NCBI GenBank assembly: GCA_050747525.1
Contig: JBOGOC010000025.1
Location: 62,001-126,000, forward strand
Direction of reading: 5' to 3'
DNA from: JBOGOC01 sp050747525
GTDB lineage: Bacteria > Acidobacteriota > Polarisedimenticolia > JACPZX01 > DASXTC01
Length of the DNA: 64,000 nucleotides
Of this stretch, positions 8,961 through 17,517 are shown one piece after another. Numbering within the stretch: position 1 is the stretch's first letter; each line of letters starts with the position of its first letter. Position numbers and translations under genes: made by a program. The notes under the pieces were generated by a model. It was not told the origin of the DNA and did no database searches. It saw only the letters and a list, made by a program, of their open reading frames with translations.

Positions 8961-9446
8961 ATGAGCCCCGACCTGCTCTTCGCGCTCACCTTGCTCTCGG
9001 CGCTCGGCTGCGGGCTCATCGGAGGAGTCTTCTACGCGTTCTCCACCTTCGTCATGAAGGCTCTCGGGCGCATCGCGCCGGCCGGCGGCGTGGCCGCCAT
9101 GCAGTCCATCAACATCGTGGTGATCAACCCCTGGTTCATGGGGGTGTTTCTCGGCACGGCGCTCCTCTGCCTGGTGCAGGCCGTCCAGTCTCTCTGGCGC
9201 TGGCAGGAACCGGGCGCCGGCTGCCGGCTGGCCGGGGCCCTGCTCTATCTCATGGGCACGATCCTGGTGACCACCGTATTCAACGTGCCGCGCAACGACG
9301 CTCTGGCCCGGGTCGACCCGGCTGGCGCCGAGGCCGCGGTCCTGTGGACCCGGTATCTCGTCACGTGGACCGCCTGGAACCACGTCAGGACCGCGGCTGC
9401 TCTCGCCGCCGCGGCGGCGTTCAGCGTGGCGCTCTGCCGGACCTGA
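8961..9446 (+). CDS. DUF1772 (anthrone-oxygenase-like) membrane protein
   Basis: The 161-residue product has four predicted membrane segments and the family hallmarks GGVFYAFSTFVMKALGRI, AMQSINIVVINPWFM and FNVPRNDALARVD. The family includes fungal anthrone oxygenases, but bacterial members are uncharacterised. The 3' end overlaps the convergent gene on the other strand by 26 bp. The role here is unknown. Confidence 0.85.
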   Translation: MSPDLLFALTLLSALGCGLIGGVFYAFSTFVMKALGRIAPAGGVAAMQSINIVVINPWFMGVFLGTALLCLVQAVQSLWRWQEPGAGCRLAGALLYLMGTILVTTVFNVPRNDALARVDPAGAEAAVLWTRYLVTWTAWNHVRTAAALAAAAAFSVALCRT

Positions 9447-10005
9447 GATTGCGCAGGGCCACAAGTGCTGCAAGGGCGGCTTCCTTCTGATCCTTTCCCC
9501 AGGGGGGGCCGGCGTTTTTCCCCAGCGCCGCGATCGTCTTCGCCAGCGGGCCGGCCTGCTTCACCAGCGTCTTCTCGGGGACCTCGAGCAGCTTCAGATC
9601 ACACGCTTCGGCCGCCCTGGCCAGCGCCGTCTTGAACAGCATCCCCTCGGCCTTGTGCATGCGGAAATGGACGGCGCGAATCTCCTCGGTGGTCCATTCG
9701 GGCATGGGGCTGCCCATGAGCACCGCGCAGGCCACCACCTCATTGCGCCTCTCGCGCTCCCGCTTGACCGCCACGCGCATTTCCTTGAGTGCGCAGCGGT
9801 GCGCGGCCTTCACGCTGCGCTCCACCAGGTCCCGAGCCGGGCCCGGCTCCAGCTCCTCCGCCGCATGATAAGGAGCCTTGCCCGATCTCTCCTCGACCAG
9901 CTCGAGGCGGCGCCGGTCGACCAGCGCGTGCCCGCTGTCCGAGACACCGACCACGACGAGCGCCGCCCATCCGGAGTGGGCCTTCAGACCGAAGGCGACT
10001 TTCAT
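9421..10005 (-). CDS. Conserved protein of unknown function
   Basis: The 194-residue product begins MKVAFGLKAHSGWAALVVVG, has VDRRRLELVEE and PYHAAEELEPGPARDL, a long basic helix, and a C-terminal half with RAVHFRMHKAEGMLFKTALA and LLEVPEKTLVKQA. There is no signal peptide or membrane segment. The alternating hydrophobic first strand and conserved Gly-Trp suggest an RNase H-like or similar alpha/beta fold, but this is a guess. Its ATG overlaps the stop of the heptose kinase gene (ATGA, 10002-10005), so the two are co-translated. The tail overlaps the convergent DUF1772 gene. Confidence 0.75.
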   Translation of the reverse strand: MKVAFGLKAHSGWAALVVVGVSDSGHALVDRRRLELVEERSGKAPYHAAEELEPGPARDLVERSVKAAHRCALKEMRVAVKRERERRNEVVACAVLMGSPMPEWTTEEIRAVHFRMHKAEGMLFKTALARAAEACDLKLLEVPEKTLVKQAGPLAKTIAALGKNAGPPWGKDQKEAALAALVALRNLRSGRAPR

Positions 10006-10979
10006 GCGAGAGCTGCGATCACTTCCTCGACGGTGGCGGTGGCGGTTCCGAGCTTGGCCACCACCACGCCGGCGGCGGCGTTGGCGATGAAGGCCGCGTC
10101 CTGCAGCGAGGCGCCGGCTGCCAGGCAGAGCGTGAGGGCGGCCACCACGGTGTCGCCCGCCCCGGTGACGTCGTACACCTCGCGCGCTGCAGCGGGGATC
10201 GAGCGGGGGGACTCCCCTTCTTCCAGCAGCATCATCCCCTTCTCGCCGCGCGTCAGCAGCACGCCCCGGCACCCGAGCGTCGACTGGATGGCGCGCCCGG
10301 CGGAGACGAGATCGTCCTCGGAGCGGATGGTCCGCCCCGCCATGCGCGCGGCCTCCCCCTGGTTGGGCGTGATCGTGGTGATGGGCTGATACGAACGCCA
10401 GTGACCCGGCTTGGGATCGACCACCACCGGTATCCCCTGTTTCTTCGCCGCGGGGAGCACCGCCGCGAGCAGCCGGGGCGTGACCGCGCCTTTCTCGTAG
10501 TCCGACACCACGAGCGCGTCGGCGCCCTGGCAGTGCTTCAGGGCCGCCTCGATCAGATGATCGATGGCGCCGTCCTCGGGGACCTCGTCCTGCTCGCGAT
10601 CGAAACGCACCACCTGCTGGTGGTGCGCCACGATGCGCGTCTTCACGGTGGTCACACGGCCCGGTGCGGCCAGGACGCCCCCGTCGTCCACTCCCATCTC
10701 GGCCAGCGTGGCGCGCAGCCTCTCGGCACGGGCGTCGTCTCCCACCAGGCCCACGGGACACGCCGACCCTCCCAGCGCACGGATGTTGGACACCACGTTG
10801 CCGGAGCCCCCCAGATGGGCGCTCTCCCGCGTGACCTTCACCACGGGGACCGGCGCCTCGGGCGAGATCCTCTCCACGGTTCCCCAGATGAACTGGTCGA
10901 GCATGAGATCGCCCAGAACGACCACCTTCCGGCCGGCGGCGGCCGAGAGGATCCTGCGGGCGGCGTCCGTCGCGATCAC
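10002..10979 (-). CDS. rfaE1: D-glycero-beta-D-manno-heptose-7-phosphate kinase
   Basis: A PfkB/ribokinase-family sugar kinase of 325 residues that phosphorylates heptose-7-phosphate at C1 in ADP-heptose synthesis for lipopolysaccharide. Family markers are GDLMLDQFIWGTVERISPEAP, the glycine-rich HLGGSGNVVSNI, VSDYEKGAV, TPNQGEA and the C-terminal catalytic DVTGAGDTVVAAL. There is no adenylyltransferase domain, so this is the stand-alone RfaE1/HldA type rather than bifunctional HldE; a partner adenylyltransferase must be elsewhere. The gene leads an operon with the downstream unknown protein and lies next to heptosyltransferase genes. Confidence 0.92.
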   Translation of the reverse strand: MIATDAARRILSAAAGRKVVVLGDLMLDQFIWGTVERISPEAPVPVVKVTRESAHLGGSGNVVSNIRALGGSACPVGLVGDDARAERLRATLAEMGVDDGGVLAAPGRVTTVKTRIVAHHQQVVRFDREQDEVPEDGAIDHLIEAALKHCQGADALVVSDYEKGAVTPRLLAAVLPAAKKQGIPVVVDPKPGHWRSYQPITTITPNQGEAARMAGRTIRSEDDLVSAGRAIQSTLGCRGVLLTRGEKGMMLLEEGESPRSIPAAAREVYDVTGAGDTVVAALTLCLAAGASLQDAAFIANAAAGVVVAKLGTATATVEEVIAALA

Positions 10980-10989
10980 GGGCGCAGGG

Positions 10990-11169
10990 TCACACCGGGC
11001 CGGGCTCGATGGTCGCCTGGTCCACGAGCATGACGGGGATGTCGTCGCGGATGGGATAGACGCGGCGGCAGGTGCGGCACTTCAGGCCGGTGCCGTCGGG
11101 GGTGAGCTCCACGGCGGTCTTGCACACAGGACACGCGAGGATCTCGAGCAGCCTGGGGTCGACGGCCAT
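10990..11169 (-). CDS. Trm112 family zinc-binding protein
   Basis: The 59-residue product starting at the ATG at 11169 (MAVDPRLLEILACPVCK) has two CxxC pairs (CPVC and CRTC) and the family end RRVYPIRDDIPVMLVDQA. Trm112-like proteins stabilise methyltransferases in eukaryotes and are often found beside LpxK or LPS genes in bacteria, which agrees with this location between the heptose kinase and heptosyltransferase genes. A longer start at 11208 would add 13 residues without family similarity. Confidence 0.85.
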   Translation of the reverse strand: MAVDPRLLEILACPVCKTAVELTPDGTGLKCRTCRRVYPIRDDIPVMLVDQATIEPGPV

Positions 11170-11238
11170 GATGCCGCGCACGATATCACGGGGTCCCGCC
11201 TTTGCCAATCGGCCGCGCCTGCCGCATAATGACGCCTC

Positions 11239-12396
11239 ATGAAGATCCTCATGATCCGCCTGTCAGCCATCGGGGACGTGGTGCGCACCCTGCCCGCGCT
11301 CACCTGCCTGCGCCGGGCATTCCCCGAAGCCCGCATCGACTGGGCGGTCGAGGAGCCCTCACGCCCCATCGTGGGGGACCAGCCTCATCTGGATCACACC
11401 CTGGTCTTCCCGCGCGCCCGGCTGGCGCGCGTGCTGCTGCATCCCGACGAGATCCTGCCGGCTCGGGCCGCCCTCTCGCGCTTCCTGTCCGACCTGAAGG
11501 AGGCGCGCTACGACCTGGTCATCGACTTCCAGGGGACGATAAAATCGGCCCTGCTGGCGCGAGCGACACGCGCGCCCCGCATCGTGGGGCTGGGGCCGGG
11601 CCACGCGCGCGAGATGTCGCACCTCTTCTACAGCGAGAAAGTGGCCCTCCCGCGGCGAGGGATGAGCCGCGTGGAACGGGCGCTGGCCCTGGTGGCCCAC
11701 CTGGGCATCGACACCCGGGAGGCGACGTCGGACATCCCCGAGTCGGCCGACGACGCCGCCTACGTGGAGAGCTTCCTCGGCACGCTTCCCACCCCGGCGC
11801 GCGCGCCGGCCGTGATCTTCCCCGGGACGAGCCGCACACAGGAGTACAAGCGCTACCCCGCCGAGCACTTCGCGCGCGTCGCCTCGCTCATGGCGGATCG
11901 GGTCGCCTCGCCTGTGGTGGTGGCCTGGGGCCCGGGAGAGAAGCACCTGGCCGAGGACATCGTGGCCGCGGCCGGCCCGGGCCGTGCCCTCATGGCGCCG
12001 TCGCTCACGCTCGGGCAGCTCACCGCGCTCATCCGGCGCGCCCAGGTCTTCGTGGCGGGTGACACCGGGCCGATGCACATCGCCTGGACCGTGGGAACTC
12101 CGCTGGTCGCGGTCTACGGTCCCACCGATCCCGTGGTGAACCGCCCCGGAGGCCGCTTCAGCGTCGTCGCCTACGAGAAGGTCTTCTGCAGCCCGTGCCG
12201 CAACCGTGGATGCATCGCCCGCACGTGCCTCCACGGCCTGGCTCCCGAGACGGTGGCTTCCGCCGCCGTGGACGTCGTCGAGCAGGCCAGCGCGGCGGGA
12301 CGCCACCGCGCGCACTCCCTGCACGTCCTTCAGCCCACGGCCGGCCTGCGGTTCGAGACGATGGGCCCCGGAACGCGGCCTCGCCCGGGGAACTGA
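11239..12396 (+). CDS. waaC: Glycosyltransferase family 9, heptosyltransferase I type
   Basis: This GT9 enzyme probably transfers the first heptose from ADP-heptose to Kdo of the LPS inner core. The 385-residue product starts MKILMIRLSAIGDVVRTLPA, the classic GT9 N-terminus, has LVIDFQGTIKSALLARAT and in the C-terminal domain FPGTSRTQEYKRYP and VAGDTGPMHIAWTVGTPLVAVYG, the nucleotide-sugar binding region. The Cys-rich segment FCSPCRNRGCIARTC near the C-terminus may bind metal. The WaaC rather than WaaF choice rests on IDFQGTIKS and gene order, and is moderately sure. Confidence 0.85.
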   Translation: MKILMIRLSAIGDVVRTLPALTCLRRAFPEARIDWAVEEPSRPIVGDQPHLDHTLVFPRARLARVLLHPDEILPARAALSRFLSDLKEARYDLVIDFQGTIKSALLARATRAPRIVGLGPGHAREMSHLFYSEKVALPRRGMSRVERALALVAHLGIDTREATSDIPESADDAAYVESFLGTLPTPARAPAVIFPGTSRTQEYKRYPAEHFARVASLMADRVASPVVVAWGPGEKHLAEDIVAAAGPGRALMAPSLTLGQLTALIRRAQVFVAGDTGPMHIAWTVGTPLVAVYGPTDPVVNRPGGRFSVVAYEKVFCSPCRNRGCIARTCLHGLAPETVASAAVDVVEQASAAGRHRAHSLHVLQPTAGLRFETMGPGTRPRPGN

Positions 12397-12411
12397 GATA
12401 CCCTGCCCGGC

Positions 12412-13494
12412 ATGATCCCGACGTCCACCGGCGGCCCGCGCCGCATCCTGGTGCGCGCCAACAACTGGATCGGCGACGTTGTCATGATCTCTCCGTCGCT
12501 GAAAGCTCTGCGCGAGACCTACCCGGAGGCCACCATCGAAGTGGTGGCCCGTCCCCACGTGGCGGACTGCTTCGCCGCGCATCCGTGGGTAGACGGGGTG
12601 GTCCTGCACGAACCCGCCGGCCGCCATCGCGGGGCGCTAGGGCTCCTTCGCTTCGCCGCCGAGCTGCGCGCGCGTCGCTACGACATGGCGGTCCTGTTCC
12701 AGAAGGCCTTCGGGGCGGCGCTCATGGCCTGGCTGGCGCGCGTGCCCCGCCGGGTGGGACACGCTACCGATCGGCGCGCCGCGCTGCTCACCGATGCCAT
12801 CGCCCCTTCACCCGGCGTCGACCAGCTGCATCACGTGGAGTACTTCTTCCAGGTGGCCCGCGCCGCGGGGTGCCCGCCCGGAGACCTGCCGCGCCGCGTC
12901 TACTTCCACCCGGGAGAGGATGGCCGCGCCTTCGCCGGGAGCTTCCTGAGCGATCACCGGGCCTCGCGCTTCCCGTTCCTGGCGGCCTTCGCCACGGGGG
13001 CCTCGAAAGCCCCCCGCGCCTGGCACGCGGAGCGGTTCGCGGAGCTGGCGCGCGGCCTGGTCCGCGACCACGGCGCGGGGATTGTGGTGCTGGGAGGGCC
13101 GTCCGATCGAGACGAGGCCTCAAGGGTGCTGGAGGCGGCGGGGAGCCACGGCCTCGACGCCGTGGGGCGCACCAGCGTGCGGGGCATGGCCGCGCTGATG
13201 GAGCGATGCCGCGTCTTCGTGGGGAACGACAGCGGGCCGATGCATCTGGCCGCCGCGCTGGATGTCCCGGTTCTTGCGCTGTTCGGCCCGGGGACGCCGG
13301 TCCGCACCGCCCCCTACATGCCGCCGCACCGTTACGTCGCCCTGACCAACAACTACCCGTGCTCGCCGTGCCGTCAGGATTTCTTCAAGGAGTGCGAGCC
13401 GGCTGCGTCGGGCAAGCCGATGTGCCTGGAGTCGATCGACGCCCGGCGGGCGGCCGCGGCGCTCAACGACCTGCTGTCACGCTCGAACGCCTGA
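12412..13494 (+). CDS. waaF: Glycosyltransferase family 9, heptosyltransferase II type
   Basis: A second GT9 enzyme of 360 residues following the first by 15 bp. It begins RRILVRANNWIGDVVMISPS, characteristic of heptosyltransferase II, which adds the second heptose of the LPS core. Later motifs are LGGPSDRDEASRVLE, VGNDSGPMHLAAALDVPVLA and LFGPGTP. The Cys-containing NNYPCSPCRQDFFKEC near the C-terminus parallels that in the upstream paralogue. The 3' end overlaps the convergent kinase-like gene by 32 bp. Confidence 0.87.
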   Translation: MIPTSTGGPRRILVRANNWIGDVVMISPSLKALRETYPEATIEVVARPHVADCFAAHPWVDGVVLHEPAGRHRGALGLLRFAAELRARRYDMAVLFQKAFGAALMAWLARVPRRVGHATDRRAALLTDAIAPSPGVDQLHHVEYFFQVARAAGCPPGDLPRRVYFHPGEDGRAFAGSFLSDHRASRFPFLAAFATGASKAPRAWHAERFAELARGLVRDHGAGIVVLGGPSDRDEASRVLEAAGSHGLDAVGRTSVRGMAALMERCRVFVGNDSGPMHLAAALDVPVLALFGPGTPVRTAPYMPPHRYVALTNNYPCSPCRQDFFKECEPAASGKPMCLESIDARRAAAALNDLLSRSNA

Positions 13495-14374
13495 CCCCCG
13501 CGGCTCCGGCGCCGGTGGCCTTCCATCCCAGCCGGTGGATCAGGAGCGAGAGCCTCGAACGGCGAGCGTCGCTCAGCAGCCTCCGCACGGCCGCGCGATC
13601 TTTTCCCACGTAGGCGCGCAGGAACCGCACCACATCGCGTCCCCGCCGCCGGGCCTCGCCGGGGCTCGAGGGAGGGAGCCACTTCTCCGCCGAGCGATAG
13701 AGCCGGACGAGGTTCTTCACACGGGGGCGATCCAGCAGCGTCCCGCCCAGCGTCGAGTGGGCCAGATCGATGAGCCAGCCGCCGAACTCCCCCTGGCTGG
13801 ACTTCACGATCAGGATGTTGCCCAGGTTGAGATCGCCGTGGAAGAAGCCCCGATCGTGCGCACGGGCCACGGCCGCCCCGGCGGCCCGGATCATCGCCCG
13901 CCGCTGCGACTCGGGAAGCTCGCTGGCGGGGGTGCCCAGGCACTCCATCAGGCTGCGCGCTCCGGAAAGCTTGATCGAGGCGCTGTACCCCCGGCGCCAG
14001 GAGGCCAGGCGGCCAGGCCCGGCGGGGGCCGACATGGCGAACGCCAGCAGGGCCACGGGCACCCCTTTCTTCCAGGCCGTCTCCGAAAGCATCACTTCCG
14101 AAACGGCGGAGTAATCGTCCCTGTACACGTCGCCGCGCAGCTTCCCGTACAGGCCGCCGCGCCGCTTCTTCTTCAGGATGAGGGTCTCCCCCTCGTGGCC
14201 CGGGAGCTCCAGCCGCCCGCCCCGCCCCTGCATCGGCCCGGGACCGACGCCGGCCTCCAGGGCCTTCTCGGGATCAGTCGCGGCCAGTGCCACCGCGGTC
14301 TTGTGGTACACGGGCCGCGTGATGATCAGAAAGCCGTGCGCCGACGTCTGGATGAACCCCGTGGGGACTTCCAT
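13463..14374 (-). CDS. Lipopolysaccharide (Kdo/WaaP-type) kinase family protein
   Basis: The 303-residue product has a kinase-like fold of the Kdo kinase/WaaP family, which phosphorylates sugars of the LPS inner core. The catalytic loop is HDRGFFHGDLNLGNILIV (HGD with a downstream Asn) and the metal-binding segment is WLIDLAHS in place of DFG. An upstream basic stretch (LILKKKRRGGLYGK) may hold the ATP-binding lysine. It lies tail to tail with waaF. The exact acceptor is not readable from the sequence. Confidence 0.8.
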   Translation of the reverse strand: MEVPTGFIQTSAHGFLIITRPVYHKTAVALAATDPEKALEAGVGPGPMQGRGGRLELPGHEGETLILKKKRRGGLYGKLRGDVYRDDYSAVSEVMLSETAWKKGVPVALLAFAMSAPAGPGRLASWRRGYSASIKLSGARSLMECLGTPASELPESQRRAMIRAAGAAVARAHDRGFFHGDLNLGNILIVKSSQGEFGGWLIDLAHSTLGGTLLDRPRVKNLVRLYRSAEKWLPPSSPGEARRRGRDVVRFLRAYVGKDRAAVRRLLSDARRSRLSLLIHRLGWKATGAGAAGVRRSSVTAGR

Positions 14375-14410
14375 GATGGGGGCGAGTATACCCTCGACTG
14401 CCTCTGGCCA

Positions 14411-15157
14411 TCACGGCGTGGGCGGGCTGCCGGCCGTCACGGTGGATTCGGAGCGCACCGGCTGGAACAGCCACGACACCACGATCCCCAGCACGTAGAG
14501 GGCGGTCATCGGGGTGCCCACCAGGATCATGGAGAAGACGTCGGGGGGCGTCACCACCGCGGCCACCACCCAGATGGCGAAGAAGGCGTAGCCGAAGTAG
14601 CGCCACAGGAAGGCGGGCGTGACGATCCCCACCCGCGTCAGGAAGAAGATGACCACGGGCAGCTCGAACACCGCTCCCGTGGCCAGCAGCATCTGCAGCA
14701 CGAATCCCAGCACCTCGCGGATGGTGATCACCGGCTGGAACCCGGCTTCGTTGCCCAGCCCGATGAAGTACAGGGCCGCGTAGGGGACGATCACCTTGTG
14801 GGCGAAGACCAGGCCCGCCAGGAAGAAGAACGTGGCGGCCACCACGAACGGGACGACCATGCGGCGCTCGCGAGGGTAGAGGCCGGGGGAGATGAAGAGC
14901 CAGAACTCCATCAGCACCCAGGGGAGCGCCACGACCAGCCCGACGAAGAGCGACACCTTCATGTACAGCAGGAAGGGGTCCGAGATCCCCGTGTAGGCCA
15001 GGCGGACGCCGGGCGGCAGCGACGAAGTGATGGGCGCGACGATCAGCTCGTAGATCCATCCCGAAACGGGCCACGCCAGGAAGAAGGCGAGGGCCGTGAC
15101 CAGGACGCACCGCAGAAGGCGCACCCTCAACTCGTCCAGGTGCTGCAGGAACGACAT
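14411..15157 (-). CDS. tatC: Twin-arginine translocase channel subunit TatC
   Basis: TatC recognises twin-arginine signal peptides and forms the core of the Tat export system in the inner membrane. The product has six hydrophobic segments and the hallmark N-terminal SFLQHLDELRVRLLR, with FWLFISPGLYPRERR and FELPVVIFFLTRVG further on. I chose the ATG at 15157, 11 nt after the tatA/B stop; ATGs at 15190 and 15187 overlap the upstream gene and would add 10-11 residues. None has a convincing ribosome binding site. The Tat-type FMN oxidase at 18085 would be a substrate. Confidence 0.92.
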   Translation of the reverse strand: MSFLQHLDELRVRLLRCVLVTALAFFLAWPVSGWIYELIVAPITSSLPPGVRLAYTGISDPFLLYMKVSLFVGLVVALPWVLMEFWLFISPGLYPRERRMVVPFVVAATFFFLAGLVFAHKVIVPYAALYFIGLGNEAGFQPVITIREVLGFVLQMLLATGAVFELPVVIFFLTRVGIVTPAFLWRYFGYAFFAIWVVAAVVTPPDVFSMILVGTPMTALYVLGIVVSWLFQPVRSESTVTAGSPPTP

Positions 15158-15167
15158 CTGGTTGGGA

Positions 15168-15491
15168 TCAGCCCCGCGGGCCCGCATCATCCTGACCGGC
15201 CGGCTCGGGAGCCTTGTGGACGGGGGTGCCCGGGTCATCGAGCGGGGAAAGGGGCCCGGCGACCCGCGGGATCGATTCCAGCCCCTCGCGGATGGACTGG
15301 CCGGTCTCCTTCAGCTCCTCCAGCCGGACCTCGCGCTCGATGGAGGTGCGTACCTCCATGGCGGCCCGCCGGAACTCGGCCAGGGTCTGGCCGATGGTCC
15401 GGCCGATCTCGGGAAGCCGGCGGGGGCCGAAAACGAGCAAACCGATGGCGGCCAGCACCAGGAGCTCCAGACCACCGATAGACCCGAACAT
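15168..15491 (-). CDS. tatB: Twin-arginine translocase TatA/TatB family subunit
   Basis: The 107-residue product has a very short N-terminus (MFGSIGGLELLVLAAIGLLV), a single membrane helix, the hinge FGPRRLPEIGRTIG and an amphipathic helix followed by a charged Glu-rich tail. The helix after the hinge and the length are nearer TatB than TatA, but in many phyla one protein serves both roles. Start ATG at 15491 follows GGAAAG. It is the first gene of a two-gene tat operon. Confidence 0.85.
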   Translation of the reverse strand: MFGSIGGLELLVLAAIGLLVFGPRRLPEIGRTIGQTLAEFRRAAMEVRTSIEREVRLEELKETGQSIREGLESIPRVAGPLSPLDDPGTPVHKAPEPAGQDDAGPRG

Positions 15492-15510
15492 CCCGACTTT
15501 CCGCCTTTCC

Positions 15511-15539
15511 TCGACACTCCCCGGACCCCGTAGTATATT
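15511..15539 (+). promoter_or_regulatory. Probable promoter of the S41 protease gene
   Basis: In the 79-bp gap between the divergent tat operon and the protease gene, TCGACA (15511-15516) is followed after 17 bp by TATATT (15534-15539). The AT-rich stretch stands out in a very GC-rich context. Transcription would start near 15546, about 25 nt before the protease start codon. Confidence 0.55.
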
Positions 15540-15570
15540 CCTTGTACTTCCCGGCAGTGGAGGCCGCCCT

Positions 15571-17157
15571 TTGAAGCGACACCTTCTATACGCCATGTCG
15601 GCGTTCGCCGTGGCACTCGCGCTGCTGGCGGCCCGCACCGAGCCCCGCGTGACTGCGGCCACGACGGAACAATCCCGCAATCAGAACCAGTCTCTCGAAA
15701 CGTTCACACAGATCCTGGATCTCGTGGAGCAGAAGTACGTCGACGACGTGGACTCCACGGAGCTGATTTACGGGGCGATCCGCGGGATGCTGGGGACGCT
15801 CGACCCGCACTCCTCGTTCCTCGATCCCAAGACCTACAAGGAGATGCGCGAGGAGCAGCAGGGGTCCTTCTCGGGGCTGGGGATCGTGATCTCGCTCAAG
15901 GGTGAAGAGAAGGAGCTGACCGTCATCAGCCCCATCGAGGGAACCCCCGCCCATCGCGCGGGGATACGCGCGGGCGACATCATCGCGTCCATCGAGGGGA
16001 AGGAGACCCAGGGGATCAGCATCGACGAGGCCCTCGAGAAGCTGCGTGGCCCCAAGGGCTCGAAGATCAGCATCACCATCCAGCGCGAGGGGTACGACCA
16101 GCCGGTGGAATACACGCTGGTGCGCGACGACATCCCCACCGTGAGCATCCCGTACGCCTACATGCTGAAGCCGGGAGTGGGGTACATCCGCATCAAGAAC
16201 TTCACCCAGACCACCGACAACGAGCTGGAAGAGAAGGTCAAGCTGCTCCAGAGCCAGGGGATGGAGAAGCTCATCCTGGACCTGCGCTGGAACCCGGGCG
16301 GCCTGCTCGAGCAGGCGGTCCGCGTGTCGGACCGGTTCCTCGATCAGAACTCCATGATCGTCTACACCAAGGGCCGCCTGGCGCGCGAATCGGATCGCCA
16401 GTACCACGCCGTGGGGAATACCCGCAAGCTGAAGGTGCCCCTGGTCGTGCTGGTCAACAAGGGGAGCGCGAGCGCCTCGGAGATCGTGGCCGGCGCGATC
16501 CAGGATCACGACCGCGGCCTGGTGGTGGGCGAGACGACCTGGGGCAAGGGGCTGGTGCAGACCGTGTACCCGCTGACGGGTGCCGCGGGGCTGGCCCTCA
16601 CCACCGCCAAGTACTACACGCCCAGCGGGCGCCTGATCCAGCGTGACTACCACTCCATCGAGGACTACGTCATGGGCGAGAACATGGCGCCCGAGGATCA
16701 GCGCGAGACCCGTTACACGGACGCCGGCCGCAAGGTGCAGGGCGGGGGGGGCATCAAACCCGACGTGGAGATCTCGCTGCCCGAGCCGGACAAGTTCATC
16801 GACCTGCTGGAGCGCCGCACCGCGTTCTTCGACTTCGCCGTGGCCTGGATGATCAACCATCCCGAGGCGCCCGCGCGGGGGACCTTCACGGTGACGCCCG
16901 AGATCATGAACGACTTCAAGTCGTTCCTGCAGAAGCGCAAGATCGAGTTCACCGAGAAGGACATCAAGAACAACCTCGACTACATCAAGCTCGGCATCAA
17001 GGCCGAGATCCTCGCCTACCACTACGGGCTGGAGGAGAAGCAGAAGGTGCTCAGCGAGAGGGACGTGCAGATCCAGAAGGCCCTCGAAATGCTTCCCCTC
17101 GCGGCCCAGCCTCAGCTTGCGACGACGTCGCGGAAGCCCTCCGAAGAATCCAACTGA
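15571..17157 (+). CDS. ctpA: C-terminal processing peptidase (S41, CtpA type) with PDZ domain
   Basis: This periplasmic serine protease of 528 residues trims or degrades envelope proteins. The start is a TTG at 15571 with a strong GGAGG seven bases upstream; it yields a signal peptide (MKRHLLYAMSAFAVALALLA) whose Lys-Arg n-region is lost if the downstream ATG at 15595 is used. After it come the N-terminal helical domain, a PDZ domain (GSFSGLGIVISLK to about 100 residues on) and the peptidase core with LDLRWNPGGLLEQAV, catalytic Ser in NKGSASASEIVAGA and Lys in TWGKGLVQT. A C-terminal region of about 120 residues follows the core. Confidence 0.93.
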   Translation: MKRHLLYAMSAFAVALALLAARTEPRVTAATTEQSRNQNQSLETFTQILDLVEQKYVDDVDSTELIYGAIRGMLGTLDPHSSFLDPKTYKEMREEQQGSFSGLGIVISLKGEEKELTVISPIEGTPAHRAGIRAGDIIASIEGKETQGISIDEALEKLRGPKGSKISITIQREGYDQPVEYTLVRDDIPTVSIPYAYMLKPGVGYIRIKNFTQTTDNELEEKVKLLQSQGMEKLILDLRWNPGGLLEQAVRVSDRFLDQNSMIVYTKGRLARESDRQYHAVGNTRKLKVPLVVLVNKGSASASEIVAGAIQDHDRGLVVGETTWGKGLVQTVYPLTGAAGLALTTAKYYTPSGRLIQRDYHSIEDYVMGENMAPEDQRETRYTDAGRKVQGGGGIKPDVEISLPEPDKFIDLLERRTAFFDFAVAWMINHPEAPARGTFTVTPEIMNDFKSFLQKRKIEFTEKDIKNNLDYIKLGIKAEILAYHYGLEEKQKVLSERDVQIQKALEMLPLAAQPQLATTSRKPSEESN

Positions 17158-17158
17158 C

Positions 17159-17343
17159 GGGACCGGCGGGGGGGAGTGGTCTCCGAGGCGCGCTCGACGG
17201 CGTGGCGTTGGCCACGCCTTACTCGCTCCGCTTCCCTCCTCGCCTCGTGCGACCTGTCCGCGCACAAGCACGCGCGGACAACGGTCGCACGACCCGGCTC
17301 GTCGGTCAGAGGGCCTCGGAGACCACTCCCCCCCGCCGGTCCC
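17159..17343 (+). repeat. Structured palindromic element: 31-bp perfect inverted repeat enclosing two hairpins
   Basis: Bases 17159-17189 and 17313-17343 are perfect reverse complements over 31 bp, including a run of seven G matched by seven C. Inside the 123-nt interior are an 8-bp hairpin (GGCGTGGC, GTTG loop, GCCACGCC, 17199-17218) and a composite hairpin (about 17246-17291) made of CGTGCGACC and TGTCCGCGC pairing with GCGCGGACA and GGTCGCACG, with a 2-nt AC bulge. The element begins two bases after the ctpA stop. No target-site duplication is visible. It could be a non-autonomous mobile element, a structured RNA, or an extreme transcription barrier; the sequence alone does not decide. Confidence 0.8.
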
Positions 17344-17517
17344 TCCCGACCTCCGGAGGCCTACCTCGACGGCACGAGAGTGCGGTGGTCTGCGTGGCGG
17401 CGACCGGATGCCGCGCACTCTGCCGCCCTCGCGCCTCGCTTGGGGGAAAAAATGGGTCCGGGTCGCATGACGACGGGTTGATCTCCTGACATGGGGCCCA
17501 CCTTCGCGGAGGGGCTA
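17344..17517. other. Gene-free spacer after the palindromic element
   Basis: Between the palindrome and the gene remnant I see no supported gene. The short open frames here are GC-driven. A ten-base palindrome CCTCCGGAGG lies at 17350-17359, and an A-run occurs in GGGGGAAAAAATGGG near 17441-17455. No promoter was convincing. Confidence 0.5.
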
